From Monodelphis domestica (taxonomy: Eukaryota; Chordata; Mammalia; Didelphimorphia; Didelphidae), in NCBI RefSeq assembly GCF_027887165.1, contig NC_077232.1:78870983-78934982 (forward strand): a stretch of 64,000 nucleotides of DNA, read 5' to 3'. Positions 12,315-24,120 of this stretch are shown piece after piece (position 1 is the first letter of the stretch; every line of letters starts with the position of its first letter). Below the pieces are notes generated by a model, which saw only the letters and a list, made by a program, of their open reading frames with translations, had not been told where the DNA came from and did not search any database. Both the position numbers and the translations under genes were made by a program.

Positions 12315-12560
12315 CCTTAAGGAGGGGTAGGAGGTTCAGTGGAGAGAGTGCTGAGCCTGAAATCAAGAAGACTCTTCTTCTCAAGTTCAAATGTGGCCTC
12401 AGACACCTACTAGCTATGTGACCCTGGACAAGTCATTTAATCTTGTTTAAAGGAAGTCTTCTCCCTAAAAAGGAAGAGGTTGAGCTGAGTCATCTCCAAG
12501 GCTCCTTCCAGTTGGAATGTTCTCCCATCTCTTTTCTCAAACCCCTGCCAGCTCTGATGG
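12315..12560 (+). repeat. MIR-type SINE
   Basis: gttcagtggagagagtgctg, aagttcaaatgtggcctcag, tatgtgaccctggacaagtc; 3' part short and degraded. Confidence 0.65.
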
Positions 12561-12899
12561 TCTATGAAATCTTTTTCCCCCCTAGGAAATCTATGAATTG
12601 AATCACACTGATGAAATGAAATACTAAAAGGACCTTAGTGCATCCAATAAACTTCAATACTTCCAGGATTTATGATTTCATCACTGTGGGTCCACTATGG
12701 AAGCTTCCAGCCCCTCCTCATTTCAGTTACTGAATTACTTTATTCCCTAAAGACCAAACCTTTGCTGATAATACCTAGGCTGGACCCAGGACACTGGGAC
12801 ACAGCTTAATTCTTTGAATTTATGCTTCCTGCCCACTTTAGCAAGGCATCAGAAAACCTTAGTGAAAGTATTTGCAATTAAAAAAATATATTTAATAGA

Positions 12900-13060
12900 A
12901 TTGAATTCAATGAGGCAGCCTGGGATGGTGGGAAAAACCCTGGATTTGAGGTCAGGAAAAAGATGGATAGAGATGGAGTTAGATGAGATGATCTTAGACC
13001 AACATGGTATAATGGGCAGAGTGCTGAATTTGGAGAAAGGAGAACCTGAATTCAAATGCT
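12900..13060 (+). repeat. MIR-type head fragments
   Basis: Two head-like pieces (tgggatggtgggaaaaaccc; catggtataatgggcagagt) before the CCTT tract. Confidence 0.45.
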
Positions 13061-13078
13061 ACCCCAAACCAACTTCTT

Positions 13079-13262
13079 TTCCTTCCTTCCTTCCTTCCTT
13101 CCTTCCTTCCTTCCATCCTTCCTTCCTTCCTTCCTTCCTTCCTTCCTTTCCTCTCTCCCTCCTTTTTCTTTCCCTTTTCCCTTCCTTTCTTTTTTCTTTT
13201 TCTCTTTCCTTTTTATTCTTTCTTTCTCACCTTTTTTTTCTTTCTCACTCTCCTTTTCATCC
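13079..13262. repeat. (CCTT)n and pyrimidine tract
   Basis: About 70 bp of CCTT units followed by about 110 bp of mixed C/T. Confidence 0.95.
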
Positions 13263-14507
13263 ATTCATTCTGCATCTCAATTTTCAATCTATAAATTGTG
13301 AAGAATAGCATCTGAACTTCCTACCAATTCCTACCTCTTCATGGGAAGCAACATTAACATCTTACTAACAAAGGTCTCTAGAGTCTAAACTCCAGTCCAT
13401 ATGCAAGACCACCATCAACTCATTATGACACTGGACGAGCAAGTTATTTATTCCTCTTTAAGCTTGAATTTCCCCATCTGTTAAATGGGCATAATAATAC
13501 ATATTCTCCCTTCCAGGAGTTGTTGTAAAGAAGGGGATTCCAAGCTATTAAAGCTCACAATAGAAATGTAAACTCTTATATTCAGAGAAATAGATGTAAT
13601 TTGCCCAAGGAGTCAACTGTAGGGGCCATGTGATGCTTTATTTTACATATGAAGTCCAGAAGTGTTGAAAGGAGTTGTCCAAGGTTTCAGAGCTAGTTAG
13701 TTGATTACTCTGTATTCACTTACTATGTGTTCAGGGCTGTATTGGGGGCTTTTGGGGGGTGATGGGGGGAGAGGTATTGAGATGGACAGGGGGAAGGGAT
13801 GGAATGATGGATGCAATAATTGTCTCCTATGTACCATCTGGGTGACCTTGGGTTCTCAAAGGTTATCCCAGCAGAGACCAAGATATGCCAGATGCTGCTA
13901 GGCTGAAAAGTTTCCCAGGCTAGTTGGAGAGATGAAAATGATAAAATTATGGTCCTGATATTCAATTGTGTCCCTCTGAGGACCAATTCCTCTGAAGGTA
14001 GAGAAGTTCATCACTAGAAGGCTGACCACCAGATGAAGGTTTCTTTCAAACTTGACCCACAAGGACTGAGATAGGAATGGAACCCAGATCTCTCCATCTA
14101 AAGTCCAATGTCCTTTCTACTGTTTCTTGTTGCCTCTCTTTGTAAGATCCCAGGAAGCTTTTTCAGGGATGTGAAGATAAAGCCAAAAGGCATCTTTTCA
14201 GCTGGTGTGGACAGTTTGTGCTTCTCAAACCATCACCCTTTTTTGTTTGGTTGGTTTCTACCAATGCCACAACTATGTCTTTGAAAAACTCCTTTTGGGT
14301 GACAACCATATATTTGCCTTATGTCTAGCATGTGATGCATTTGTTAGTAAATAAAAATCACAATAGATCATATTTCTAGAGTTTATAGCTCACAGAGGAT
14401 TTTTCTGGAGAAATCTCTGTGACATGGGTAGTATATGATTATCTCCATTTTTACAGAGGAGGAAACCGTTCTCAGGAAAAGTAAGTGGCGTCCTTAAAAA
14501 GCAACCC

Positions 14508-15150
14508 ATGTTCTATATCCCAAAGAGAACAGAAATAGAAGAAAAGGACCTACTTGCCCAAAAGTGTTTTTAGCAGCTCTCTTTGTAGTGGCAAAGAACT
14601 AGAAACTGAGGGGGTGTCCAGCAATTGGGGAATAAATGAACAAGTTGTGGTATATGGTTGTAACGAAATACTATTACACCATAAGAAATGACAAGCAGGA
14701 TGAGTTCAGAAAACCTGGAAAGGCATATGAACTGATGCAAAGTGAAGTGAGCAGAACCAGGAGAACACTGTATACAGGAACAGAAATATTGTACAATGAC
14801 TGTCACTAAAAACTATTATCATCAAAACAAGGTCCCAAAATAACTCCAAGGGACTCGTGATAAAAAATGCTATCCAAAGCCAAAAAAGAACTGTGGGGAT
14901 CAGAATGCAGATCAAAGAATGCCATCTTTCTCCTCATTTCCTTCATGATTTTTTTTAATGTATGTGTGATAAGTGTCTTCTGTCATAGCATGGGGAATCT
15001 GGAAACAGGAATTGCATGAAAGCACTGGTATAACCTTTAACAGACCACTTACCACTTTGGGGAGATGGGAGGGAGAGAATCTGAATTGCAACATGTCAGA
15101 AAACAATTGTAAAAAAATTGTTTCTACGTGTAATTTTAAAAAAGGCAACC
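14508..15150 (+). mobile_element. L1 3'UTR and 3' end
   Basis: Colinear with mammalian L1 3' regions: tttgtagtggcaaagaacta, ccagcaattggggaataaat, ggtatatggttgtaacgaaa, gaagtgagcagaaccaggag, down to the terminal gatgggagggagagaatctg. No ORF2 catalytic part is present. Confidence 0.7.
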
Positions 15151-15524
15151 CAGATGCTCTCAGTCCCACAATGCCTTCCCCTACTCCCACCCTCTCCTCA
15201 CTTTGTGAAAGTGGCTTCCCAGATCAGATATTGTAACCCTTCATCTAGAACTCACTTTTCCTTAAACTTATTTCACTCTCCCTTGCCTTAAAGGGTTTTT
15301 TTTGTTGTTGTTGTTTTTAATGACATGGATGTGAGGCCATGTAATTCTATTGTTACCTAAAGGCTTGTTGATTGGAATTTAATGGAATTAGCCAAGATCA
15401 CAGACAATAAATGTTGGAGCCCCAGATGCCAAATTCATGTCTCCTCATTCCAAGTCTAGCTCATTTTCTGCCTTATAAAAAAAGATGCAAAAACACAAGA
15501 AAGCATCAGATTGAGAGCAAATTT

Positions 15525-15625
15525 TTCTCCATGTTAGATGGCAAGCTCCCTGAAGACAGAGACTGTTCCTTTTACCTTATATCCCCAGAGCACTTGGCCC
15601 ACAGTAGTTGCCCAAGAAATGTTTT
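15525..15625 (+). repeat. L2-like 3' end
   Basis: gttagatggcaagctccctg, agacagagactgttcctttt, tatccccagagcacttggcc. Confidence 0.55.
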
Positions 15626-15631
15626 TCTTTT

Positions 15632-15868
15632 TGTCTGTTCATTCTTTTCATTAGTGTCCACTTTTTGTGATCCCACTTGGGGTTTTCTTGGCAAAAAATA
15701 TTGGAGTAGTTTGCCATTTCCTTCTCTGGCTCATTTTCCAGATGAAGAAACTGAGGCAGTGTTACATGACTTGTTCAGGGTCACACAGCTAGTAAGCATT
15801 TCAGGCCACAACTGAACTGGAAGAGATTTCCTGATGACAGGCCCAGCACCCTATTTGCTGTGCCACTT
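15632..15868 (-). repeat. Second CORE-SINE family, near full length
   Basis: Tail tgatcccacttggggttttc and gtttgccatttccttctc, core agatgaagaaactgaggc, head ctatttgctgtgccac. Confidence 0.75.
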
Positions 15869-15989
15869 TGATAATACTTGTAAAAGGCTTTACAAAGGGC
15901 TTCTCCAGACCTTGTCCCATGTAATTCTCCTTATCACGTTGCTTAAGTCTGGTAGGACAAAGACTATTCTGACTTAACAGATTAACTCA

Positions 15990-16345
15990 GAAAAATAAAA
16001 GTGATGCTTATTTGGATATATGATTTGGGGTTTTAGTTTTAAAAGATGACTGATTACAAAAATGAACACTATGGAAATAGGTATCAAGTGATAACACATG
16101 TATAACCACTGTGCAATAATTGCTTGTCAGCTCTGGGAGAGGGGAGGGAAGAGGAGTGGGAGACAACATGAATCGTATAACCATGGAAAAATATTTTTAA
16201 ATTTAAAAAATTAAATATATTAATAGACAAAAGGAAAAATGGCGATGTATTTAAAATTCCATAATTTCGGGAGGGAGAGAATTTGGAACTCAAAATTGTA
16301 AAAACGAAAATAAAGGTTAAAAATTGTTTTCACAGTCAATGGGGA
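15990..16345 (+). mobile_element. L1 3' end
   Basis: tatatgatttggggttttag, aatgaacactatggaaatag, ttgcttgtcagctctgggag, catgaatcgtataaccatgg. Parallel to the copy at 3.0-3.45 kb but without the GA expansion. Confidence 0.65.
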
Positions 16346-16394
16346 AAATGAAATATTATATTTTAAATATTAAATTTTTTTCCAAAGATTTCTA

Positions 16395-16540
16395 TGATTT
16401 CTTAGAGCTGGGAGATAGATATCTTCTAGGTAGGTAGTCTAGTCTAACTTCTTTCCACCTCCTATTTGGACGTGATTTGGATGTGAGTCGTCCAATGTGA
16501 GCAGCAGGGCTAAAATTGGAATCCAGGTCCACTGACACAT
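16395..16540 (-). repeat. MIR3-like fragment
   Basis: tttcttagagctgggagata, then agtctaacttctttccacct and aattggaatccaggtcc. Confidence 0.45.
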
Positions 16541-17029
16541 AGAAGGAACTTACCAAGTGGGCATTAAATCCTATAGTTTTTGTTGCATGATAGTATGTTG
16601 AGAGTCTATTTGGAGACCAAGCTGGGCCAATCAGAAGCCCCTTGGCTAACCCACACCCACAAAACTGTTAAATGTGTATTTGTCCTTCAGAATTCTTTCA
16701 AAGGTCTGTTTAGTAGGAAATTCCTGTGGCCTGTCCCCATAGTATCTATCTTTCCTGGTCTGGCTCCTGTCCTGGGTCCCGTGACTCCGTATTAGTAAGA
16801 GTTCACTGCATCCAGGGGTTAAAGTTGCACTATGTTGCACTCTAGATACACTCTGGCCAGGTCACTGGGTGGTTTAACCTCTCTCTTCTTCCGAGCCTTT
16901 CTCCAGGAGCAATCCCTAAAGCAACACCACTGGAGGACGGAACTAATCCAGCGCCCTGCCTCCATTGGCCGTCTCTGTGCCTTCCCAGATCTAAAACCCG
17001 CCCTGGCCACCACTTTCCTCCAATTCCCC

Positions 17030-17145
17030 CATTGGAATGTCAGCTCCTCAAGCAGAAATCATCTCACTTTTTGTACCTGCATCCCCAGGGCTTGTGCTGG
17101 GCACAAGCCTGTAACAAATGCTACCATTCATTCAGAACCACCTCT
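17030..17145 (+). repeat. L2-like 3' end
   Basis: ggaatgtcagctcctcaagc, tacctgcatccccagggctt, cctgtaacaaatgctacc. Confidence 0.55.
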
Positions 17146-17250
17146 TCCATGCAGCAGCCTTCTCTGACTTCTCTGGCTTAGATCCGCTCCCCCTTTGGAC
17201 TCTTCTGGTTCTTCCCCTCTGCAGGTCTTAATTGCAAGAGACTTACCACA

Positions 17251-17697
<447 letters not shown>

Positions 17698-19119
17698 CCT
17701 TTCTTGGGCCGTCAGCGTCTGCCTCCGAAAATCTCTTCCAATTCTAAAACCAATAATCCTATGACTAGATGACGTTTAAGGGTCTTGTCACTTGCCCCTT
17801 CCTCAAAAAGAGCTCAAAGTCTACTTAAGCCGTCTGGGGACCCCCCTGCCCCCCACATCCAGAGAACAAAGAATTGGGTCGTCCATGGAAGAAGAAAACA
17901 CTGTTCTCAGAGTGGGATACCACTCGGATAGCTGTCTTTCATTTTCCTCATCTGTTTTGAAGGGACAGATTAAATAGTCTCTAAGGTTCCTTTCAAAACT
18001 AGCATTCTTTGGAGCTCAGGGCTTTGGGAGACCATGAAGTTTTCTCCTCTTTCCCTTCCTTTCCTCAAAGTCCTTTATTTCACATGGACTGTTCTTTAGA
18101 CTTTTACCCTTGGTTTTATTTAGAGCTGACAGAACCTAGTCAAGCTTTCTCATTTTACAGATAAGGAAACTGAGGCCCCAGAGGTTGTGACTTGTTCACA
18201 GTCCCACAGACAGTGGTATATAGGATTCTCCCTGGGTATTGGCACTCCAGATCCAGTTTTCTTTTCCTCTACCACCCAGTACCTCCCTGTCCCTCTACCC
18301 CCACCCCACCCCCATACACATACAGGCTCCAGCAACGTGCAATAGGACCCCACTTTTCCTGAGACAGAGCTAGGGTAGAGAGAACGCCTTCCCTTCCGAG
18401 GCATCCAGGAGCCAGTGAGGAGAAACATCACCCTCTTACAGGGTCTCCACCGCCCCCCCCCCGCCCCGAAAAAAAGCTGACATCCAGCAATGCTTGAGCT
18501 GGCACTGCTCGAAAACCTGGGAGTTCAAAATTGTGGCAGAATTTCCCGGGGCGAGGGGGGATTTGGCCGGGAATCTCTCTATTCTCTAGCCTAAGACAAG
18601 GGGCTGGTCTGAACTCCGGCTCACTCTCACGCCCTCGGAGGCGGGTGCACCCTTTTAATTATTGCAATCCCCCCTCCCGCTGGACCCCCGGTCCCCTTCC
18701 TCTGCCTTAATCCCTTTAAGCAGAAGGAAGCCTGGCGGGGAGGCAGAGAATTGGGCGTCTCCCTCAATTCTGGGCGGGCCTCCCCACACGCCCCCCCCTC
18801 GGGAATGGGGAGGGTAAGGGAGGGGAGGGGGCGGGCGGAACTAGATAACCCCCCTCCTGCAAGCCCCAGCTTTCCCTCGTTCTCTCCTCTCCTCTCGGCT
18901 CCCTCGTTCTCCCGCCTCGGGCTTTTTGCACGCCGGTGGCTCCTCGAGCAGAGTGCATACTAGGAAGACCGGGAAGAAGAGAAGGAAGAGGAGGAGGAGG
19001 AGGAGGAGGAGGAGAAGAGGAGAGAGAGGAGGAGGGGAAGAGGGAGGGGCGGGCTGAGGAGGGTGGGGGGAGAGGGGGCGGGCCGTGGGCGGAGGCGGGG
19101 CGGGCGCGGCCGGCGCGCT

Positions 19120-19336
19120 GCTAAGTGGTTGGAGCCACCGCCGCTGCTGCTGCTGCAGGGGCTGCGCTGGAGAGCTGGCCCGGGCGCACTGTGTGTGCGG
19201 TGACGGCGGCGGCAGCTGGCGCCGCTCGGTCCCTTGCTCCCGAGAAGGAGGAGGAGGAGGAGGAGGAGGAGGAGGAGCCGTGCGCCCGGGAACCTTGGGC
19301 TGGGGAGCCGCCGCCGTCGGAGAGGGGCCCGGCGAG
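19120..19336 (+). other. FGFR3: Probable non-coding FGFR3 exon 1 (5'UTR)
   Basis: The exon is defined by a strong donor (gcgag/gtaagg, intron starting at 19337) inside the CpG island. Human FGFR3 also has a short non-coding first exon followed by a small intron. The 5' boundary is a guess, because the promoter is TATA-less and transcription probably starts at several sites. I see no ATG between 19120 and 19336. The exon carries a CTG run near 19140-19157 and a GAG/GGA run near 19243-19275, both potentially length-variable. Confidence 0.5.
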
Positions 19337-20215
19337 GTAAGGGCATTCTCCCGGGGCGGGCTAGAGTGGGGCAAGCGCGAGGTGGGGGGAGTCGGAGACA
19401 GAGCGGCGGGACTACCTCCTGCCCCCTACTCCCCTCAACTTTCTTCCCAAGTTTCCTCCTCTGGCTGGGGAACTATTTGGGGTTGCTCTGCTAAGCGGGA
19501 GTGTTTTACTGGTGTGCTATCATACCCTTCCTGGGCTTCCTTCCCGGGATGGGGTGGCATAGGGCGGAGGGGGGAGAAGATCCTGAAATCCGACGACTTT
19601 CAGAAAGATTGTTTGCGTTTGGAGGGATACGGCAACTTCTAAGGAGCATGCAGTCTGCCTGGCTCAGGCTGCGGTGGAGGGAAGGGGATGCTTCAGAAAG
19701 ATGAGAGAGAGAGAAACCAGGGAGAGGGAGAGGCTCTGAGGCCAGCAGCGGTTTGGGGAGGCGGTGGCGCCGAAAGGGCGCCGGGCGTTAGCGCGCCCTG
19801 GGCCGAGGACTCAAAGCCCGCAGCGCGCTGCCAACGTGCCTCCCGGGGAGGCTAGGATTCCCCCCCCCCTTTTCCCGGGGCCACGGCCACAGCTCGGAGG
19901 TTCGCTCTTTCCCCTCCCCAAAGGAAAGGGACATTCCTAAGCTGGAGGGGGGTTGCCTGTGTCGGTTTCTAAGCGGCCCTGGCTTGCAACTTTTCCCCCC
20001 CTTTGCAAAAAGGGAAGACGCGGGGACCTGGACTGACAGTTGAAAGTGGAAATAGTAGCTGCCGGTCTAGTTTTGAAAAAGCCACCCTGTACATACACAC
20101 GCTGGGCTCTCTTCTCTCCTTTTAGCCTGGAGCCCCCAAGTCCTTTGCATCTTTTCTCTCTCTTTGGGAAACGGGTGCGATTTTTGCAGCTAGAGAATCT
20201 TTCCCTCCCCTGCAG
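19337..20215 (+). other. FGFR3: FGFR3 intron 1 (probable)
   Basis: About 880 bp between the donor at 19337 and the acceptor ending at 20215. It lies wholly within the CpG island, is GC-rich and has no SINE or L1 insertion. The counterpart in mouse is described as carrying an Sp1-responsive enhancer; possible G-rich Sp1-type sites are present but I did not map them exhaustively. Confidence 0.55.
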
Positions 20216-20509
20216 AGCGGAGTGGAGCCGAGGGCTCTGGAGCAGCAGCGGCTTCCAGCCCCTGAGGGACACGCACAATCCAGCCGAGTCGAAGCCGGTG
20301 AAGCCCTAGCCGCAGCGGCAGAGCGCAAAGCCCTGTGGTCTTCCTCCGGGGAAGCAGAGCCGGGCGCCCCGGAGCAGTCCCAGTCCCAGGGCGGCAGAGC
20401 CGGGAGCTCCGGGGAGAGGCGAAGCCCAGCATGCTGCCGGAGGATGCCTGAGGCAGGCCGGCCTGCAAGCGGGCGGCTTCCCGGGCCCTCCCGGAGCCTA
20501 CTCGGAGGA
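20216..20509 (+). other. FGFR3: FGFR3 exon 2, 5' untranslated part
   Basis: The stretch starts after the acceptor tttccctcccctgcag, which has a good pyrimidine tract. The main reading frame has no stop throughout this segment, but its first ATG is at 20444. The first ATG of any frame is at 20431. The leader is GC-rich with Glu/Ala/Ser-type codon content, as chance would give in a CpG island. A single longer 5' exon running through from exon 1 cannot be excluded without transcript data. Confidence 0.65.
20431..20451 (+). other. Upstream ORF of six codons in FGFR3 exon 2
   Basis: ATG at 20431 reads MLPEDA then stops at 20449-20451. It is the first ATG of exon 2 and has A at -3. Its last codons overlap the in-frame ATG at 20444. 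A ribosome that translates it would terminate past 20444 and could reinitiate at 20510, favouring the canonical signal-peptide start. That regulatory role is an inference. Confidence 0.6.
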
Positions 20510-20633
20510 ATGGTGACCGCGGGCTGCGTCTTGGTCTTCTACCTGGCTGTGGCCGTGAATGGTGCCGGTGCCGGCCCGGGTCCGGGGCTGGTCATCTCTC
20601 ACCTGGAGCCTCGCCCTGCCAGGAAAGCCACAG
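20510..20633 (+). CDS. FGFR3: FGFR3 exon 2, coding part: signal peptide and start of mature N-terminus
   Basis: This exon encodes the first 41 residues and one base of FGF receptor 3, a single-pass receptor tyrosine kinase at the cell surface that binds FGFs with heparan sulfate. The peptide opens MVTAGCVLVFYLAVAVNG: a short n-region, a hydrophobic core (CVLVFYLAVAV, about residues 6-16) and a likely signal-peptidase site near residues 18-22. A Gly/Pro-rich linker follows. The start was chosen because G at -3 and G at +4 give a good Kozak context and the signal peptide then sits at the N-terminus. The frame is open upstream, and an in-frame ATG at 20444 would add 22 residues ahead of the hydrophobic core. 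The exon ends at a consensus donor (CAG/gtaag) in phase 1, matching exon 3. Identity comes from exons 3 and 4, since this part of FGFRs is poorly conserved. Confidence 0.85.
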
Positions 20634-22824
20634 GTAAGAAGGGTCCCGGGATCAGGAGGAGGGAGATAGTGGGGAATGGAGAAGAGACGGAATTTATGTC
20701 TGTGCGCCGAAATTTCCAGCTTACTTCCTTCTCTCAGGCCAGTTCAGATGAAGAATATTTGAACCGTGTAAAGGCTCTCCCCCCCTTCCGCACCCCCTCC
20801 CCACGTCCCGCCCCTCAGGCTGGCAGAATCTCGGGTCTGCACTCTTCAAGTCCAGTCGAGCCCCGCAGGTGCACACGGGGCGCAACCCCCGAGATGACTG
20901 CGGAGTTTTCAGCAAGCAGTACATTCCTTTCTCTCCCTGTACCCCCGTCCGGGACGAACGAAAGCCTTTTCTTTCTGTCTCCGCTTAGTCCGGCACCGCG
21001 CCATGCCGAAATGCCCTGCCCAGTCCCCCTCCCTCCCACCCCCCCACGGCCTCCCTTTGTCAGGTTAATTGATAACCTAGCCTGTTGGCTGAGGCTGGTA
21101 GGAGAGGGAGAGCCGGGGAGAGTAAACATTTACAAACAGCCAGCCCTCACCCCACCAAGCCTGTGCCGGGGGTGGCCTCGCCGCCGGCCCTAGTGGGGAG
21201 ATGCCCCAGAGGAGGTTTCAATGTCGGACCCCAAGACCCAACGCGTGCGAATTCAAGGTCTTGGACGCCCGGGGGAAGCCCTTTCCCAGGCTGCCTGGAT
21301 GGGGCTTCGCTTTCCCCCTCCCTTCCCCTTTCTCTCCTGCTTGTGTTTGGCCTGATGGACCCTGGGCTTTTTTATGACTTGGGTGTCCGGTGATTGCTGG
21401 GGCTGATTTAGAGCCCCGGCGGCTCTAATGTAATTGCTGCCTTCAGAAGGAAAATGAGGCTGGAAATGATGGCGAGTCTGGCTGAGACTGGGTGGCAAGG
21501 GCATGGTCAGCCATCCCAAAGCGTTGGAGCCTCTGGTCCTGTGCCGGAGGGTTTTCTGACTTGTTCTGGACGACCAGAGAAGGCAGAACGGGGAGATTTT
21601 GATGGAATAAAAAGGAACAACTTTACCTGTGTCAGAATTATCCAGAAGACAAATGAGCTGTTCTCATAAGCTTCCTGTCACCGCTGGTCTTCTGAAAGAG
21701 GATTTGGGGGTGTTAGAGAAAGGATTAGATGACTTCTGAGGGTCCCTACAATTCTGAGATTCTGGGAGTAGCCCATCCCCACCTAGCCACTATTTCTCCC
21801 CTTTGGGTTAGCTCTAAATGAAGGGGTGGAGGAGGTGGGGGGGTTGTCCTCAGGGTGACAGCGGATTCTTAGCATAAGAAGCACAGAATTGTGCAGGGGA
21901 AGCCTTCTTGGGAAAGAAAGAGGTCCAAGGGAGGCATCTGGGGGAGACTTTCATGCACCCCCAGAGAAAGCCAGGAGAGGGAATTTTGTTGACAGGGGCT
22001 GAGTAAGGAGCAACCCAGAGGGCCCAAGCCGTCCTGACCCTGATGCATTTTTAAAAGGACACCCGAAAGCACCTCCTTCCCGTCCTGGGGAGCTGCTTTT
22101 CTGAGGCTCCCTGTACTGGCGGCAGAAGCCGGCCTATTGCCAATAGAACTTTTATGATGGCCCTTCCACCATTCACGTTTTAAGAGTTCCCGTGTTCCCC
22201 CTAGAAAGTTTCTATTGTTCACCGAGGGCTGGGGGAGGCGGGAGAGGAATGTTTTATCAGGTACAAATTCGGTGACTCACCCGAGGGAAGGGGCTCCCAT
22301 TCCCCCCTGCCCCCCTTTGGAGGTGAAGTTCTCTCCGCCCTGTTGGCTTTGGGGACCGACCCAGCTCGGTCTGGAATCCTAAGCAGGCGTTTTGTTTCCT
22401 CCTCCGGCCTTTTATCCCCAAATAACTTCCTTAATCCAGCGGGCACCCTAGATGGGAAGCTCTGAGAGTCCTGGGATTGGAAGCCACAGGACACGGGGCT
22501 CTGTCCCAGCCTTGGCTCCCCGGGGCTCCTGGGTCTGGGGTCTTTCTGGGCCTCAGTTTCCTCACCCAGACAGTGAGTGGCTTGGACCAGATGATCTTTA
22601 AGGCCCCGATAATCCGGCCCTAAATCTGGGACTCCACTTTGGAAATGAAAGTCATTTAGAAATAGATGAAGGCATCACTCTATAGCAGCCAGCTCTAGAG
22701 TTTCAAATGGTTTCTCCTCCAGCCTGACCTCGGGTAGAATTCATCTACTTATATTCTCTAGGACCATATTCAGGGGGCTCCTCCCGAAACCTACCCAGAA
22801 ATATAGGTGGATAGAGATGGATGC

Positions 22825-24120
22825 CGGGTGTCCCAGAAGTCTGAGTGCATGTCAATAAGTTTTAATAGTGTAAAACAGATAGGCAGGTGTAGCTACTGGG
22901 TGTCCCAAAAGTCAGAGTGCATTTTAATAGTATAAAATAGATAGGCAGGTGTAGATACTGGGTGTCCCAAAAGTCAGAGTGCATTTTAATAGTATAAAAT
23001 AGATAGGCAGGTGTAGATACTGGGTGTCCCAAAAGTCGGAGTACATTTTAATAGTATAAAATAGATAGGCAGGTGTAGATACTGGGTGTCCCAAAAGTCG
23101 GAGTGCATTTTAATAGTATAAAATAGATAGGCAGGTGTAGATACTGGGTGTCCCAAAAGTCGGAGTGCATTTTAATAGTATAAAATAGATAGGCAGGTGT
23201 AGATACTGGGTGTCCCAAAACTCGGAGTGCATTTTAATAGTATAAAATAGATAGGCAGGTGTAGATACTGGGTGTCCCAAAAGTCTTGAGTACATGAAAA
23301 AAACAAAATAAAACCCTTACCTCCCGCCTTGGTATCAATACTGTGTATTGGCTCCAAGGCAGAAGAGCAGCAAGGGCTAGGCAATAGGGAGGTTAAGTGA
23401 CTTGCCCAGGGGTGCACAGCTGCGAAGTGTCTGAGGCCAGATTTGAACCTAGAACCTCCTGTCTCTAGGTCTGGCTCTCAATCTACTGAGCCACCCAGTT
23501 TCGACTCCCTGCCCCCCCCCCAGCTTTTGAATAAGTTTTAATAGTGTAAAATAGATAATGGGCTATCCCAAATAAGTGCATTTTATAAGCTTTAGTAGCA
23601 CAAAACAGATATGCAAGTAGAGATACAGGGTGTCCCAAAAGTCTGAGTGCATTTAAAAAGTTTTAATAGCACAAAACAGATATGCAGGTAGAGATACAGG
23701 GTGTCCCAGAAGTCTGAGTGCATTTCAATAAGTTTTAATAGTGTAAAACAGATAGGCAGGTGTAGATACAGAGTGTCCCAAAAATCTGAGTGTAGTTTAA
23801 TAAGCTTTAATAGTGTAAAATTGATTTGTAGGTGTAGATACTGGGTGTCCCAAAAGTCTGAGTGCGTTTAATAAGCTTTAATAATGCAAAACAAATATGC
23901 AGGTATAGATACGGGTTGTCCCAAAAGTCTGAGTGCATTTTAATAAGCTTTAATAGTACAAAACAGATATGTGGGTATAGATATGGGTGTCCCCAAAGTC
24001 TTAGTGCACTTTAATAAATTTTAATAGTGTATGATAGGTGTAGATACTGGGTGTCCCAAAAGTCTGAGTGCAGTTTTAAGCTTTAATAGAATAAAACAGA
24101 TAAGTGGGTAGAGATACTGG
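22825..24120. repeat. 62/72-bp minisatellite with mariner-like unit
   Basis: About 16 units, each containing gggtgtcccaaaagtc, ttaatagt and aggcaggtgtagatac. Units start at about 22825, 22898, then every 62 bp from 22898 to 23270; right of a SINE insertion they are 64-73 bp apart (23628, 23699, 23770, 23843, 23913, 23985, 24049). The left block is homogenised and lacks about 10 bp present in the right block. Confidence 0.95.
23299..23512 (-). repeat. Marsupial CORE-SINE inside the minisatellite
   Basis: Reverse full-length copy from aaaacccttacctcccgcct to gagccacccagtttcgact, separating the homogeneous and diverged halves of the array. Confidence 0.9.

Larger units (their letters stand above)
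18430..21260 (+). promoter_or_regulatory. FGFR3: CpG island promoter of FGFR3
   Basis: CpG density rises sharply near 18.43 kb and falls after 21.26 kb, against CpG-poor flanks. Sp1-type GC boxes (gggcggg) lie near 18773, 18831, 19047, 19078 and 19098, just upstream of the likely transcription start. No TATA box is evident. Mouse Fgfr3 is known to have a TATA-less, Sp1-dependent promoter with an Sp1-responsive element in intron 1, which fits this layout. The short stretch 18985-19010 is a GGA repeat. Confidence 0.85.

Noticed and set aside
18841-19374. 177-codon reverse-strand open frame in the CpG island
   Set aside because: Pro/Leu/Ser runs mirror the GGA repeats of the promoter; GC-rich DNA has few stops.
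20634-21193. Open frame continuing from exon 2 for another 186 codons
   Set aside because: It crosses a consensus donor (CAG/gtaaga), becomes Pro/Ser-rich chance sequence in the CpG island, and the phase and protein continue properly only in exon 3 at 54620.
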